64,000 nt of DNA from JBFMAI01 sp040755725 (GTDB lineage Bacteria; Planctomycetota; Phycisphaerae; UBA1845; Fen-1342). Shown here piece after piece: positions 1-12,032 of the stretch (its first letter is position 1; the number at the start of each line of letters is the position of its first letter). A model generated the notes under the pieces. That model was not told the DNA's origin. It saw only the letters and a list, made by a program, of their open reading frames with translations, and made no database searches. Position numbers and translations under genes: made by a program. The DNA lies in the NCBI GenBank assembly GCA_040755725.1, contig JBFMAI010000008.1, forward strand, positions 1-64,000, read 5' to 3'.

Positions 1-58
1 CCTTTCTGCGGGTCTCGCAAGGCGTGAGCCGCGCGCCACCGACTCGTGACCTCGCCAA

Positions 59-739
59 TCAGATTCTCCGCGTTCCAACGCACAGCAGCGCAACGAGCAC
101 TATAAGCCAGGTGGAGGGCTCCGGGACCACACCAAACCGGAAGTAGTCCCACTGCGCGACGCTCCAAGAGCTGACCACGTCTCCCCACCCGGCGCACGCG
201 GCAAACGAACTGCGGAAGAACACCCCCTTTAGTGCAAGCCCGCTGTCTAAATACAGTCCGTAGTTCCGCATGTCATCAGACCGAAGTTCAAAGTCATGGA
301 ATAGGCCGGGCTTGAACGGCAGGTAAACGCTCGGCTCATACAAGCTTAATAGGTAATCCCCGCCGAAAAGAAAGACTACTGAGTAACGGTCATCCGATGT
401 GACGTACACGCCGGGATCTTCCCAGGGCGTTGCCTCGTGGACCTTCAGCCGCCAGCGCATGACGAACATCTCGCCTGGCTCCGGATCGAGCCCTCCCTGG
501 AAATAGACCGTGTAGTTCTCTACGATGGGGACGCTACCCCGCGAGTCGATGAACAGGCTGCCGTCCTCCAGCCAGCGCTGCGCCGGAGGATTCGTAGCAT
601 AGCGGACCCAGCCCTCGTTCTCGGGAAGGTCGTTGCCCTCATAAGCAAACCAGTACGGCTCGCCTTGCGCCGCGCCCGCGGCAACACCCAGCACGACGGC
701 CACGATCATCAGACCCCGCCAACGAAGTCCGTCTACCAT
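59..739 (-). CDS. PEP-CTERM sorting-domain secreted protein, copy 1 of a tandem pair
   Basis: A 226-residue exported protein of unknown function. It has an N-terminal signal peptide (hydrophobic residues about 10-25, ending near AAQGEP) and a C-terminal PEP-CTERM tail (VVPEPS, a hydrophobic stretch, then TRRI), the signal recognised by exosortase in exopolysaccharide-producing bacteria. The body is rich in aromatic and acidic residues and resembles a beta-sandwich (inference). A strong Shine-Dalgarno, GGAGG, lies 8 nt before the ATG and overlaps the 3' end of the upstream paralogue; only 3 nt separate the two genes, so they are almost certainly co-transcribed. About half the residues match the neighbour at 743-1426, including YWFAYEGN/YWIAYEGN and WDYFRFGVVPEP. 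No exosortase is present in the window. Confidence 0.85.
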   Translation of the reverse strand: MVDGLRWRGLMIVAVVLGVAAGAAQGEPYWFAYEGNDLPENEGWVRYATNPPAQRWLEDGSLFIDSRGSVPIVENYTVYFQGGLDPEPGEMFVMRWRLKVHEATPWEDPGVYVTSDDRYSVVFLFGGDYLLSLYEPSVYLPFKPGLFHDFELRSDDMRNYGLYLDSGLALKGVFFRSSFAACAGWGDVVSSWSVAQWDYFRFGVVPEPSTWLIVLVALLCVGTRRI

Positions 740-742
740 GAC

Positions 743-1426
743 TCAGACCTCCTTTCCGCGCAGCGCCGCTGCGCCAAAGAACATGAGCACGAGTGTACCC
801 GGCTCGGGCACAACGCCAAAGCGGAAGTAGTCCCATGCACCGAAGCTGGACCCTCCGCGCAGTATGTCCCCCCACCAGAGCCCCGGGGGAAACAGACTCT
901 CGCAGAATGCCCCCTCGACGGCGAAGGCCCCGTCAAGATAAAGCTCGTAAGTGCGCATGTCTGTGGAGCGCAACTCGAACTCATGGAACATGCCAGGCGT
1001 GAACTGCACCAGCACGAACGGCTCATACACACTCCACAGGTAGTCCTCGGCGAAGATGAACGCGACTGCGTATCGCTCGTCCGATCTCAGCCCCACCCCC
1101 GGATATTCCCATGGCGCTGCCTCGTAGACGTTCAGTCTCCATGTCATCAGGAACGTCTCTCCCGGTTCCGGATCAAGGCCAGAGGTGGGGTACATTCCGT
1201 AGATGTCCGTGATGTTGGGATCGGCCCTCGAGTCGATAAACAGCGAGCCGTTCTCGAGCCACCGCTGCGCGGGGGGACTGCTCGCGTAGTGAAGCCACCC
1301 GTCGTTCTCCGGAAACTCGTTCCCTTCGTACGCGATCCAGTAGGGTTCGGCCCACACCGCGCCCGCGACAGCACCTAGCAGCACCGCCAGGATCATCGCT
1401 CTCCGCCAATGACGCCCTCGAACCAT
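743..1426 (-). CDS. PEP-CTERM sorting-domain secreted protein, copy 2 of a tandem pair
   Basis: A 227-residue paralogue of the protein at 59-739, of unknown function. It shows a signal peptide (MILAVLLGAVAGAVWAEP), a conserved start of the mature chain (EPYWIAYEGNEFPENDGW), the shared FELRS.DMR.Y.LYLD segment, and a PEP-CTERM tail (VVPEPG, hydrophobic stretch, RGKEV). GGGAGG lies 8 nt before the ATG. The junction to copy 1 (stop, 3 nt, ATG, with the next gene's Shine-Dalgarno inside the 3' end) is repeated at the junction with the degenerate copy at 1430, so the duplicated unit included the ribosome-binding site. Cell-surface placement through exosortase is inferred from the tail. Confidence 0.85.
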   Translation of the reverse strand: MVRGRHWRRAMILAVLLGAVAGAVWAEPYWIAYEGNEFPENDGWLHYASSPPAQRWLENGSLFIDSRADPNITDIYGMYPTSGLDPEPGETFLMTWRLNVYEAAPWEYPGVGLRSDERYAVAFIFAEDYLWSVYEPFVLVQFTPGMFHEFELRSTDMRTYELYLDGAFAVEGAFCESLFPPGLWWGDILRGGSSFGAWDYFRFGVVPEPGTLVLMFFGAAALRGKEV

Positions 1427-1429
1427 GAT

Positions 1430-1610
1430 TCAGGCCTCCCTGCCGCGCGGAAACGCCGCGCACGTCAGCATCAACATAGCGGCCCCTGGCTCCCGCACAA
1501 CGCCAACGCGGAAGTAGTCCCACAGGGAGCAGGCTCGAGCATCCCCGAACGAAGTCTCCCCGCCGGACCGGGGCTGAGCGGAAACCACGGCGGAACCAAG
1601 ACCCACGGGA
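1430..1610 (-). pseudogene. Decayed third copy of the tandem PEP-CTERM gene (3' remnant)
   Basis: The last 30 or so codons read WDYFRVGVVREPGAAML and end RGREA-stop, clearly matching WDYFRFGVVPEPG and RGKEV-stop of the neighbour. The PEP motif has become REP and no signal peptide or start can be found upstream. Weak similarity (FRRGF, GDFV against FRSSF, GDVV) continues in a different frame at about 1531-1600, implying a frameshift before most of the gene was lost. The remnant stops 3 nt before the next gene's ATG, the same spacing as between the two intact copies. The left boundary is approximate. Confidence 0.6.
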
Positions 1611-1838
1611 ACGACACAGTCGGGAGAGCACTCTCGGCCGAAGAGTGCGACCTTCCCCAACCCCTACTCACCACAGCCCCGGTGTGCCCGGGCCCGCCGC
1701 AACCTGAGACGCAGGGGTACATGGGATAACTTCAAGGGCTTCCGGCGGTAGGATGGTCGCGGGGCGCGGGCCGCTTGGGCCCGCCCCCCCCCGACCCGGC
1801 GACAAGCCGGATCGTGGTCCGAGCTGCGAGAGGCACGC

Positions 1839-2243
1839 GTGAGACTGGGCGTCGTGGTCGTCGTGCGACAGGGCGGGCGGTACCTGGTGATTCGCCGGGC
1901 CGCCGGCGTGGCGGCGCCGGGCGCGTGGTGCTTCGTGGGTGGGGCGATTGAGCCGGGCGAGCGAGAGCAAGACGCGGTCGTCCGCGAGTTCCGCGAGGAG
2001 GTCGGCGCGAGCGTGCGCCCGGTTCGCCGCCTCTGGCAATATACGTCGCCGGACGGCGCACTCTGTCTGCACTGGTGGCTGGCCGAGTGGAACGGAGAGC
2101 CGCTGCAACCCGATGCGGCGGAGGTAGCCGAGGTGCGCTGGTGTACCGCCGGCGAGCTGGCCGCGTTACCGGGCCTCCTGGACAGCAACCGCGAGTTTCT
2201 GCAGGTTATCGGCGGGCGACTTGACGACATCGGGGCCGGATAG
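1839..2243 (+). CDS. Nudix hydrolase
   Basis: A 134-residue single-domain Nudix hydrolase, expected to cleave a nucleoside diphosphate linked to another moiety using Mg2+. The Nudix box is complete at about residues 33-55 (G-x5-E-x7-RE-F-REE-VGA). The length is normal for a MutT-like stand-alone enzyme. The start is GTG with a purine-rich GAGAGG upstream. The substrate cannot be read from the sequence; MutT-type dNTP sanitation is only one possibility. It is transcribed away from the PEP-CTERM pair and has no obvious operon partner. Confidence 0.9.
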   Translation: MRLGVVVVVRQGGRYLVIRRAAGVAAPGAWCFVGGAIEPGEREQDAVVREFREEVGASVRPVRRLWQYTSPDGALCLHWWLAEWNGEPLQPDAAEVAEVRWCTAGELAALPGLLDSNREFLQVIGGRLDDIGAG

Positions 2244-2452
2244 TCAACAATAGACTGGGAAGTGGGCGCGGCCCATGTTATCAGGCATCGCCGGCCGGCC
2301 GCCCGGTTCTTGCGCGGCTCTTTGACTCCGGCGGGGGCGGATTCCTAAACCTCACTAGAAGACAATGTGCAGCCGCGCCCGTCCTGTCGGCCGGGCCGCG
2401 CGCTGTCCAACGTGGTGCGCAAACCGGCTCGGCCGGGTCGAAGGAGATGAAC

Positions 2453-3190
2453 ATGCGTTTGACAAGCCTGTTCCTGGTGCTCGTGGGGCTGGCGGTTGGG
2501 CCGACGATGGCTCGGGCGGACTTCATCCCCATCGGGCCGCCGCACACCGGCGAGCTGGGGCACGCGGCCATCCTCGAAGGCCTATACTCGCCGGGCAGTG
2601 CGTGGAGCGCGATCCCGCGGCCGGGCGGCCCGACGGTGGATTACAGCAATGGCGTCCTGACCGCGGTGCGCGTGGATGACTACGGGCGGGGCGGCATGGT
2701 GGATGTGAACGGCGGCGTGGCCGGCCTCATGGACGACCGGCTGTGGATCGGCGGGCCGGTTCTGGCCACGGCGCGAGCACGCTTCGCCTCACACAAGCAG
2801 ATACTGGGTTACTCGACGAACGGGCAGACCGGCGACTTCATCGAGTTGTTCGAGGCCCAAGGCAGCGGTCTGAACGTGACGGGTTCCGCCCAACTGACGC
2901 TGCCGGCCGGCCAGAGCTGGAGCTGGACGCGTTCGGGCACTGGCAACGTGTGGTTCTCCGAACCGGCGTACAGCCCCGACACGCTCGACCACCTGGTGAC
3001 GTATCAGATCACCGGCCTGAACGACGGGTACAACCGCTGGATGCTATTCTGGGAAGACCTGCCCAACCTGGGCGACGGCGACTACAACGACTTCGTCGTC
3101 GAGCTGAGCGCCCCGGTGCCGGAGCCGGCGGCGGTGGTGGCCTTGGCCCTCGGGGCCGGCCTGCTGGCACGGCGTCGCGCCGCGGCGTAG
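2453..3190 (+). CDS. PEP-CTERM protein with a DUF4114-like domain
   Basis: An exported protein of about 245 residues. The N-terminus is a signal peptide (MRLTSLFLVLVGLAVG, cleavage near ARA-DF). The C-terminal third contains RWMLFWEDLPN followed by GDGDYNDFVVEL, the acidic motif characteristic of DUF4114 (Ca2+ binding suspected in that family), then a PEP-CTERM tail (VPEPAA, hydrophobic stretch, ARRRAAA). Two in-frame ATGs exist at 2447 and 2453. AAGGAG ends directly against the first but lies 6 nt before the second, so 2453 is chosen. Function unknown; probably surface or extracellular matrix associated. Confidence 0.85.
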   Translation: MRLTSLFLVLVGLAVGPTMARADFIPIGPPHTGELGHAAILEGLYSPGSAWSAIPRPGGPTVDYSNGVLTAVRVDDYGRGGMVDVNGGVAGLMDDRLWIGGPVLATARARFASHKQILGYSTNGQTGDFIELFEAQGSGLNVTGSAQLTLPAGQSWSWTRSGTGNVWFSEPAYSPDTLDHLVTYQITGLNDGYNRWMLFWEDLPNLGDGDYNDFVVELSAPVPEPAAVVALALGAGLLARRRAAA

Positions 3191-3278
3191 TTGGACCAAC
3201 CAGCGTATGAACTCACCCGGCGGGCCGGCGCGCGGCAGCGTGTCGGCCGGCCGCGTTTCACGCCGGGCCGCACACGGT

Positions 3279-4670
3279 TCAGGCCACGTGTTCCGGGGCG
3301 GGGGCCACCGGCGGCGTGGAGGGCTGCGCGGCGGCCGCGCGGGCCGCGTCTTGGGCTTCCATGCGGTGGAATAGAACGTGCGCGACGAGTCCCAGGGCCA
3401 CGGCGACGAGCAGCGCGCCGTAGCCGAAGAGCTGTTGCGTCCAGAGTCCCAGCAGGGGCATGGTCAGCCCGCGGACGCCGGTGAGCCCGACGTGGATGCC
3501 CATGTAGAGCTCGGTCTGGTGCTCGCGGGCGTAGTACAGGTGACCGAGGCTCCAGGCGATCTTCCCGCCGGCGCTGCCCAGGCCGTTGAGGGCCCGCGAC
3601 AGAATGAGCAGGAACAGGGCCGCACCGAGATACCCGGGGCCACCCCAGGCGAGGACGAGCATCCCGGCCGTGCCGGACACGTACGATGCGAGCCAGGCGG
3701 CGGAGTTGTACACACGGAAGCGCATCAGGCCCACGCGGTCGAAGAAGGCGGCCCAACGGTGGATGCACAGCAACAGCACTACACTGGGGATCAGTTGCAG
3801 CAGGGCCTGCGACGAGAAGTAATCGAATTTCAGGTCTTTGGTGAACGCGTTGACCAGGATGGGGTCAGTGAAGAAGTTCGCCGACCCCAGGAGGAACTGG
3901 GCCAGCATGTAGCCCGCGTAACGCCGGTCCGTCCGCAGGATGCTCATCGCCTCCCACACTCCCGCGCGCAGCCCCAACCGTGAGGTCGTGCCGTCGCGAT
4001 GGAGTTGCGCCAGGTACCGGCGGAAGCGGTGAAGCTCCTGCTGCTCGCCGCGCATCCGCCAGCGGCGGACCGGCCAGAGCGAGCACGCCCCGATGATCGC
4101 GGCGGCCGGGTACACCACCCGGTAAACCCCGGGCTGGCGGTCGTACACCAGACTGAGCGTGAGTGTGGTCGCAAGGGTGAGCAGCAGTTGCACGGATTGC
4201 AGGCGTCCGGCGATGCGGCCGCGGTGTGTCGCCGGGTAGTTCGCGCGCCAGATCGTGGTCCGCAACGTGACCAGACCGGAGATGAACAAGTGGGTGAACG
4301 CGACTTGGGCCGCGAAGACCCAGCCGCCCCAGGGCCGCCAATCGGTCGACGTCAGACCCACCGAACCGACGCCGACCAGGCCGCAAGCGGCGATCAGCAG
4401 GAAAGTCGGGCGGCGCCGGCGACCGCGCAGGATCGCCGCCCAGGCGGGGTTCAGCACATTCATCAGGATCGGGACGGCCCAGATCACGGTCGTGAGCAGG
4501 GGCGAGGCGTCAAACGTCTTGGACGCCACGATGCTCACCATGCTCGCTTCCACCACCCCGATGACGATCCCCCACGGCAGAATCTGCCACAGCTCGGCGA
4601 CGTAGTTCGGCCGCGTCAGCGGCGGCAGGTCGTCGGAACCCAGGAAGCTGAGGGGGCGGTGTGCGCTCAT
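3279..4670 (-). CDS. Major facilitator superfamily transporter-like membrane protein
   Basis: A 463-residue integral membrane protein with about 12 predicted hydrophobic segments, beginning near residue 20 and ending near LGLVAHVLFHRM. The overall pattern and the central cytoplasmic loop after helix 6 (RRWRMRGEQQELHRFRRYL) fit an MFS permease. The substrate is unknown and no family-specific motif was identified. The ATG at 4670 is preferred over an upstream in-frame TTG at 4706 because the extra residues are polar and no better ribosome-binding site precedes them. It converges with the PEP-CTERM gene ending at 3190. Confidence 0.75.
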   Translation of the reverse strand: MSAHRPLSFLGSDDLPPLTRPNYVAELWQILPWGIVIGVVEASMVSIVASKTFDASPLLTTVIWAVPILMNVLNPAWAAILRGRRRRPTFLLIAACGLVGVGSVGLTSTDWRPWGGWVFAAQVAFTHLFISGLVTLRTTIWRANYPATHRGRIAGRLQSVQLLLTLATTLTLSLVYDRQPGVYRVVYPAAAIIGACSLWPVRRWRMRGEQQELHRFRRYLAQLHRDGTTSRLGLRAGVWEAMSILRTDRRYAGYMLAQFLLGSANFFTDPILVNAFTKDLKFDYFSSQALLQLIPSVVLLLCIHRWAAFFDRVGLMRFRVYNSAAWLASYVSGTAGMLVLAWGGPGYLGAALFLLILSRALNGLGSAGGKIAWSLGHLYYAREHQTELYMGIHVGLTGVRGLTMPLLGLWTQQLFGYGALLVAVALGLVAHVLFHRMEAQDAARAAAAQPSTPPVAPAPEHVA

Positions 4671-4925
4671 TTCGGAAAGCACCGGATCATAGCGGCCTGA
4701 CGGCAACCCCGCGAACCGCCACCGGACCGGAAGCCACTTTGACAGCGGCGCCGCAGCCGGTCAGAATAGACACGGTTGAACCCGTCGGCGTGAGCGCCAC
4801 ATCGGCGGTCGCCTGGCCTCTTGGTCGTCCGGCCGCCCGGCCGACAGGGAACGACGAAGTCCAAGATTCGGCGCCGGCCGAACTTACGCGCCGATGCCCC
4901 GTGCCGGCACGGAGGACGCTCTTCC

Positions 4926-5231
4926 ATGATCGGGCCGCACATTCTGGCGTGGTCGCCGTTCGATCCGTGGCACTTGTTGGTCATCGGCATGGTGGCGCTG
5001 TTGCTGTTCGGCAAACGCTTGCCGGAGGTGGGTCGGTCGCTGGGGCGCGGCATCGCCGAGTTCAAGAAGGGCCTCCGCGACGTGCAGGAAGAGCTTTCCA
5101 AAGCGGACGAGCAGCCGCCGAAACCACGCTTGCGGGGTCCATCGGACGACGAGGCAGCTTCGCGCCACCAGATTGGCGAGGGGGCGGACGGGGGGCCCGA
5201 GACCAAGGACGATCAAGCCAACCGTACCTAG
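4926..5231 (+). CDS. tatA: Sec-independent protein translocase TatA/E family
   Basis: A 101-residue protein with the TatA layout: a short periplasmic N-terminus, one transmembrane helix (about residues 14-28, WHLLVIGMVALLLFGKRLPE), the FGKRLPEVGRSLG hinge, an amphipathic helix with FKKGL, then a disordered charged tail. TatA multimers form the twin-arginine pore for folded proteins. GGAGG lies about 9 nt before the ATG. tatB and tatC are not adjacent, which is common outside proteobacteria. TatA and TatE cannot be distinguished from sequence alone. Confidence 0.92.
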   Translation: MIGPHILAWSPFDPWHLLVIGMVALLLFGKRLPEVGRSLGRGIAEFKKGLRDVQEELSKADEQPPKPRLRGPSDDEAASRHQIGEGADGGPETKDDQANRT

Positions 5232-5566
5232 ATCAGCGTGCGCGAATCCGCGCTGCGGGTCGTGTGGCAAGGCTCCGCCTTGCCGCAGTCACAAGGCGGC
5301 GCCTCGCAGTACGGTTGTCGCGACGTTGCGCACGCTGGTATGGCACTCGCCCGCCGTCGCTCGGCTACAACTCGACTAATGGCGCACCGAGCCCGATAAA
5401 CTCACCGATCCCACTCGAAGCGCAAGATCAACGCGGGAGCAGCACGCTCCCCGGCCGGCGGAGCCGCGCCGGCCCGTTCGCCCCGGCCGCCGGAGTCGTT
5501 AGCGCTGATGCCGATCCGGCCGATGAACGACGTGCGGCGACCGGCGCGCCGCGCGGGAGTCCAGCG
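5232..5566. other. Gene-free spacer with a palindromic repeat
   Basis: No convincing gene. Just after tatA lies a perfect hairpin, GGCAAGGCTCCGCCTTGCC (about 5267-5285), followed by an imperfect AAGGCGGCGCCT stretch. The first could act as a factor-dependent terminator or be one of the short dispersed repeats seen elsewhere in the window; there is no T-run. The remainder is GC-rich without visible structure. Confidence 0.5.
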
Positions 5567-6004
5567 GTGGATCGCAAAAACCCGCCGAAGTCGCAGCTTG
5601 CGCCGCATGCGACGGCTGCGTCACATGCGCGCCCCTGGCAGCCGTCGCCGGAGGAGCTGGTCCACATGCTCCGCCGACGCGGCGAGGGTCACCGGCCGGG
5701 CCCGCTGCGCCGGCAGGCGCGCTACCGGTGTCGGGTGAGTGTGGAGCTAACGCTGATCGCGCGGTCCGGTACACTCGACAACCGACGCACGGCCACCGTG
5801 ACGACCTGCGACGTCTCGGTCGACGGCTTCTCGTTCCTGTGGGACGGCTTCGTTCATCCGGGTACAGCGGTGCAGGCCCGGTTCGGGTCCTTGCCGGACC
5901 ACCCGATGTTGACCGCCGTGGTCCGCTACTGCACGCACGTCGAAGGGCGCCGGCACCGGGTCGGGGTGGAGTTCGTCGCGCGAACGACGGATGCGACGGA
6001 GTGA
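5567..6004 (+). CDS. PilZ domain protein (putative c-di-GMP receptor)
   Basis: About 145 residues, with a C-terminal PilZ domain. The two ligand motifs are present: the Arg-rich switch RQARYRCR (RxxxR) and DVSVDG (D/NxSxxG) about 30 residues later. PilZ domains bind cyclic di-GMP; the output here is unknown. A helix (SPEELVHMLRRRG) precedes the domain. The start is uncertain: GTG at 5567 has GGGAG 7 nt upstream and lies in frame, while the frame stays open far upstream, where tatA is encoded in another frame. A second PilZ protein is at 21817-22275. Confidence 0.75.
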   Translation: MDRKNPPKSQLAPHATAASHARPWQPSPEELVHMLRRRGEGHRPGPLRRQARYRCRVSVELTLIARSGTLDNRRTATVTTCDVSVDGFSFLWDGFVHPGTAVQARFGSLPDHPMLTAVVRYCTHVEGRRHRVGVEFVARTTDATE

Positions 6005-6040
6005 AGCCGGCGCCGGGGCATCCAGGGGATAGGCGGTTGG

Positions 6041-6754
6041 TCAGGTGCTGATGCCCCGCGCGCGCAGCGCGGCGCGGATGATCTCGACCGCTTGGTCCAC
6101 CGAGAGCCGGTCCATGTTGAGCACGAGGTCGTGGCGCGTTACGTCGTTGGGTGCCTTGACGGCGAAACGACGGCGGAACTCCTGCCGTTCACGGTCCACG
6201 CGCTCCACTTCCGCCATGGCCAGAGCGTCGGAAATGCCGCTGCGTTCCGCGTACGTTCTGGCCCGCGTTTCCGGCGACGCCGTGATGCGGACGCGCAGCC
6301 CGCGCTCCCGCGGCAGGATCAGGTCGGCGGCCCGGCCGAGGAAGATGGCGTGCCCCTGTCGCGCCAAGGCCAGCACGCTCTCGGTCAAGCGGTAGAAGTA
6401 GTCATCCTTGGGGAGCTCGCCGCGAATGAGCCAGCGGACGGCGGCGTCCAGCCAGCTCACGTCACGTTCATCCATGTGCTCGTACAGGCGGGCGCGCAGC
6501 TGGTCGTCACCGGCCATGGCCTGGAGGATTTCGCGGTCGAACACCGGCCACTGGAGTTTCTCGCCTAGGGCCGTCGCCACGAGGGAACCGCCCGAACCGA
6601 CCGCGCGCGAGATGGTGACGAAATCAACGACGTCGGCGGGCGGGGCGTCGCCGCGCGGCGGGTGGCGCTGCGCCCGCGCCAACTCCCAGTTCCGCACTTG
6701 GCGTTCGACCACCTTGGCGAAATCCGCCTTCGCGCTGTGCGGGGTCCCGGCCAT
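6041..6754 (-). CDS. Cytidylate kinase-like P-loop protein
   Basis: 237 residues. After a charged N-terminus comes the P-loop region SRAVGSGGSLVATALGEKL (about 49-67) and FDREIL, the pattern of the cytidylate-kinase-like family, in which the usual GK[ST] is replaced by GSGGS. IFLGRAADLILP and RVRITASPETRARTYAERSG further match that family, with arginines expected to contact phosphate. The native substrate is not established for this family, so naming it cmk would be unsafe. GAGG lies 7 nt before the ATG. It converges with the PilZ gene, 36 nt away. Confidence 0.8.
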   Translation of the reverse strand: MAGTPHSAKADFAKVVERQVRNWELARAQRHPPRGDAPPADVVDFVTISRAVGSGGSLVATALGEKLQWPVFDREILQAMAGDDQLRARLYEHMDERDVSWLDAAVRWLIRGELPKDDYFYRLTESVLALARQGHAIFLGRAADLILPRERGLRVRITASPETRARTYAERSGISDALAMAEVERVDRERQEFRRRFAVKAPNDVTRHDLVLNMDRLSVDQAVEIIRAALRARGIST

Positions 6755-6986
6755 GAAGCACCTCTAGCCGTCATTATACGGCGGAACCCGTGCGCGCGCC
6801 ACAACGTTCCGGGTTTCGCCGACGCCGGGCGCCGCCGGGGCCGGTGTGGTGCGTTATCGGAGCCGGCGTTCGGAAGGCGGGGCGAGTCAACGGGCTTGGA
6901 ATGACCGTTGCGTGTGTGGTGGGCGACCGTGCCTGCCAACCGCGAGCAGACGGGGCACGCCGGTGACGGCCATTTCGACAAGCTGC

Positions 6987-7976
6987 TCAGCGGTAGCTGT
7001 TCAGCGTCTTCATGTAGTTGGCCCGCTCGAACGCCGCCGGGTCGGGACAGGACTTCTGGCTCAGGCTGCCCTTCATCTGCTTGACCGATTCGTACTCGTG
7101 CTCCTTCATCCACTCCCGCATCTGTTCGAGCATGGCGGTCAGCTCGCCCGGGCCCTCGCGCAGCAGGACCGAGCACACCTGGGCCACGTCGGCTCCGGCC
7201 ATCATGAGCTTGATGACGTCGCGGCCGCTGGCGATGCCGGAGGTTGCGGCCAGGCTGGCCCGGATGCGGCCGTGCAGGATGGCGATCCAGCGCAGCGGCA
7301 GGCGCATGTCGAAGGGGTGGCTGAGGACCAGGTCGGGAACGACCTCGAGCTCGTCCAGGTCGATGTCCGGCTGGTAGAAGCGGTTGAACAGCACCAGGCC
7401 GTCGGCCCCGGCCTCGTCGAGCCGGCGGGCCATCGCACCCGTCGCGCTGAAGTATGGGCTGAGCTTCATCGCCACCGGGATGCGGACGTGGCCTTTGACC
7501 GCCCGCAGGATGTCGATGTAGCGCTGCTCCACGTCGGCGCCGGTGGTCTGGAGATCGGTGGCCACGTAATAGACGTTCAGCTCCAGCGCGTCCGCGCCGG
7601 CCTGTTCCATCTTGCGGGCATAATCGGTCCACCCGCCGACGGTCACGCCGTTGAGGCTGGCGATGACCGGGATCCCGAGGGCCTCCTTCGCCTTGCGGAT
7701 GTGGTCCAGATACTCCTCGGGGCCGAGGCGGTACTCCTCGGGCTCGGGGAAGAAGCTGAGCATCTCGGCATAGGCTTCGGTGCCCTGCGTCGTCAAGTGA
7801 TGCAGTTCTTCCTCATCGTGAACGATCTGTTCCTCGAACAGCGAGTGCAGCACGACGGCCGGGGCGCCGTGGTCCTCAAGTTGCCGCAACGAGTCGAGCT
7901 CGGCGGTCAACGGGCTGGCAGACGGGACGAGGGGGTTGGTGAGCTTCAGACCCAGGTAGGTCGTGGAGAGATCCAT
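6987..7976 (-). CDS. Dihydroorotate dehydrogenase-like flavoprotein
   Basis: 329 residues forming a TIM-barrel of the DHOD family: LGLKLTNPLVPSASPLT at the N-terminus, ALELNVYY (about 135-142), PVAMKLSPYFS (about 170-180), and IASGRDVIKLMMAGADVAQVCS near the C-terminus for the FMN phosphate. This divergent branch often sits next to pyruvate:ferredoxin oxidoreductase, as here (nifJ ends 86 nt upstream), and its real substrate is unproven; it should not be taken as pyrD. ATG at 7976 is chosen because AGAGGA precedes it and homology to the family begins there. Confidence 0.85.
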   Translation of the reverse strand: MDLSTTYLGLKLTNPLVPSASPLTAELDSLRQLEDHGAPAVVLHSLFEEQIVHDEEELHHLTTQGTEAYAEMLSFFPEPEEYRLGPEEYLDHIRKAKEALGIPVIASLNGVTVGGWTDYARKMEQAGADALELNVYYVATDLQTTGADVEQRYIDILRAVKGHVRIPVAMKLSPYFSATGAMARRLDEAGADGLVLFNRFYQPDIDLDELEVVPDLVLSHPFDMRLPLRWIAILHGRIRASLAATSGIASGRDVIKLMMAGADVAQVCSVLLREGPGELTAMLEQMREWMKEHEYESVKQMKGSLSQKSCPDPAAFERANYMKTLNSYR

Positions 7977-8062
7977 AGTAGGGGTCCTCTCAGGATCAGA
8001 ACCCGCACGCCAGTGCGGGGCCGGGCGTCCCGCCACTCGCGTGGCGGGTCCGTCAGCGACTG

Positions 8063-11668
<3,606 letters not shown>

Positions 11669-12032
11669 ACGCCATCTTCTCCAAAGCTCGTCCCGCCGCC
11701 GCCGACCCGGCGGTCCGGGCGTGGGACGAAATCGGCCATGCTCGGACAGCAATCCACCGCGGTCACCGGCCTGCCCGCTAGCCCCTCCCCGGGGGCCGCG
11801 TTCTGTGCTGTCGGGTGGGTCTGTCGTCGGGCCGACGCCACGGGACGCGGTCGCCGGCCGTCACGCGGGCCAAAGCTGTCTGTTTATCGGCAAAGGGGGT
11901 GGGCTGCAAGCGGCGTTCCCGGCCAATCGCCTGCGCAAACGCACCGGGAGCGACGCACGCGGGCACGTTGCAGCGGCAAGTGCGCGATTCCGCGCAACTC
12001 GCCGACTGGAAGCAGGGGGGCTTCGGTCGTCC
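11669..12032. other. Spacer between hypB-like and nifJ, no gene seen
   Basis: 364 nt without a credible gene on either strand. It should hold the leader of nifJ, but I could not identify a convincing promoter, riboswitch or terminator by eye. Confidence 0.5.

Noticed and set aside
437..1378. A 313-codon rightward open frame opposite the PEP-CTERM pair
   Set aside because: It lies antisense to two clearly related genes with signal peptides and sorting tails, has no family resemblance, and long antisense frames are expected at this GC content.
1430..1660. A 76-codon leftward frame taken as an intact small protein
   Set aside because: Only its tail matches the neighbouring PEP-CTERM genes and it lacks a signal peptide; better explained as a decayed copy.
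6987..7976. Naming the dihydroorotate-dehydrogenase-like gene pyrD
   Set aside because: It belongs to a divergent branch associated with nifJ and has no pyrimidine genes nearby; the assignment would overstate the evidence.
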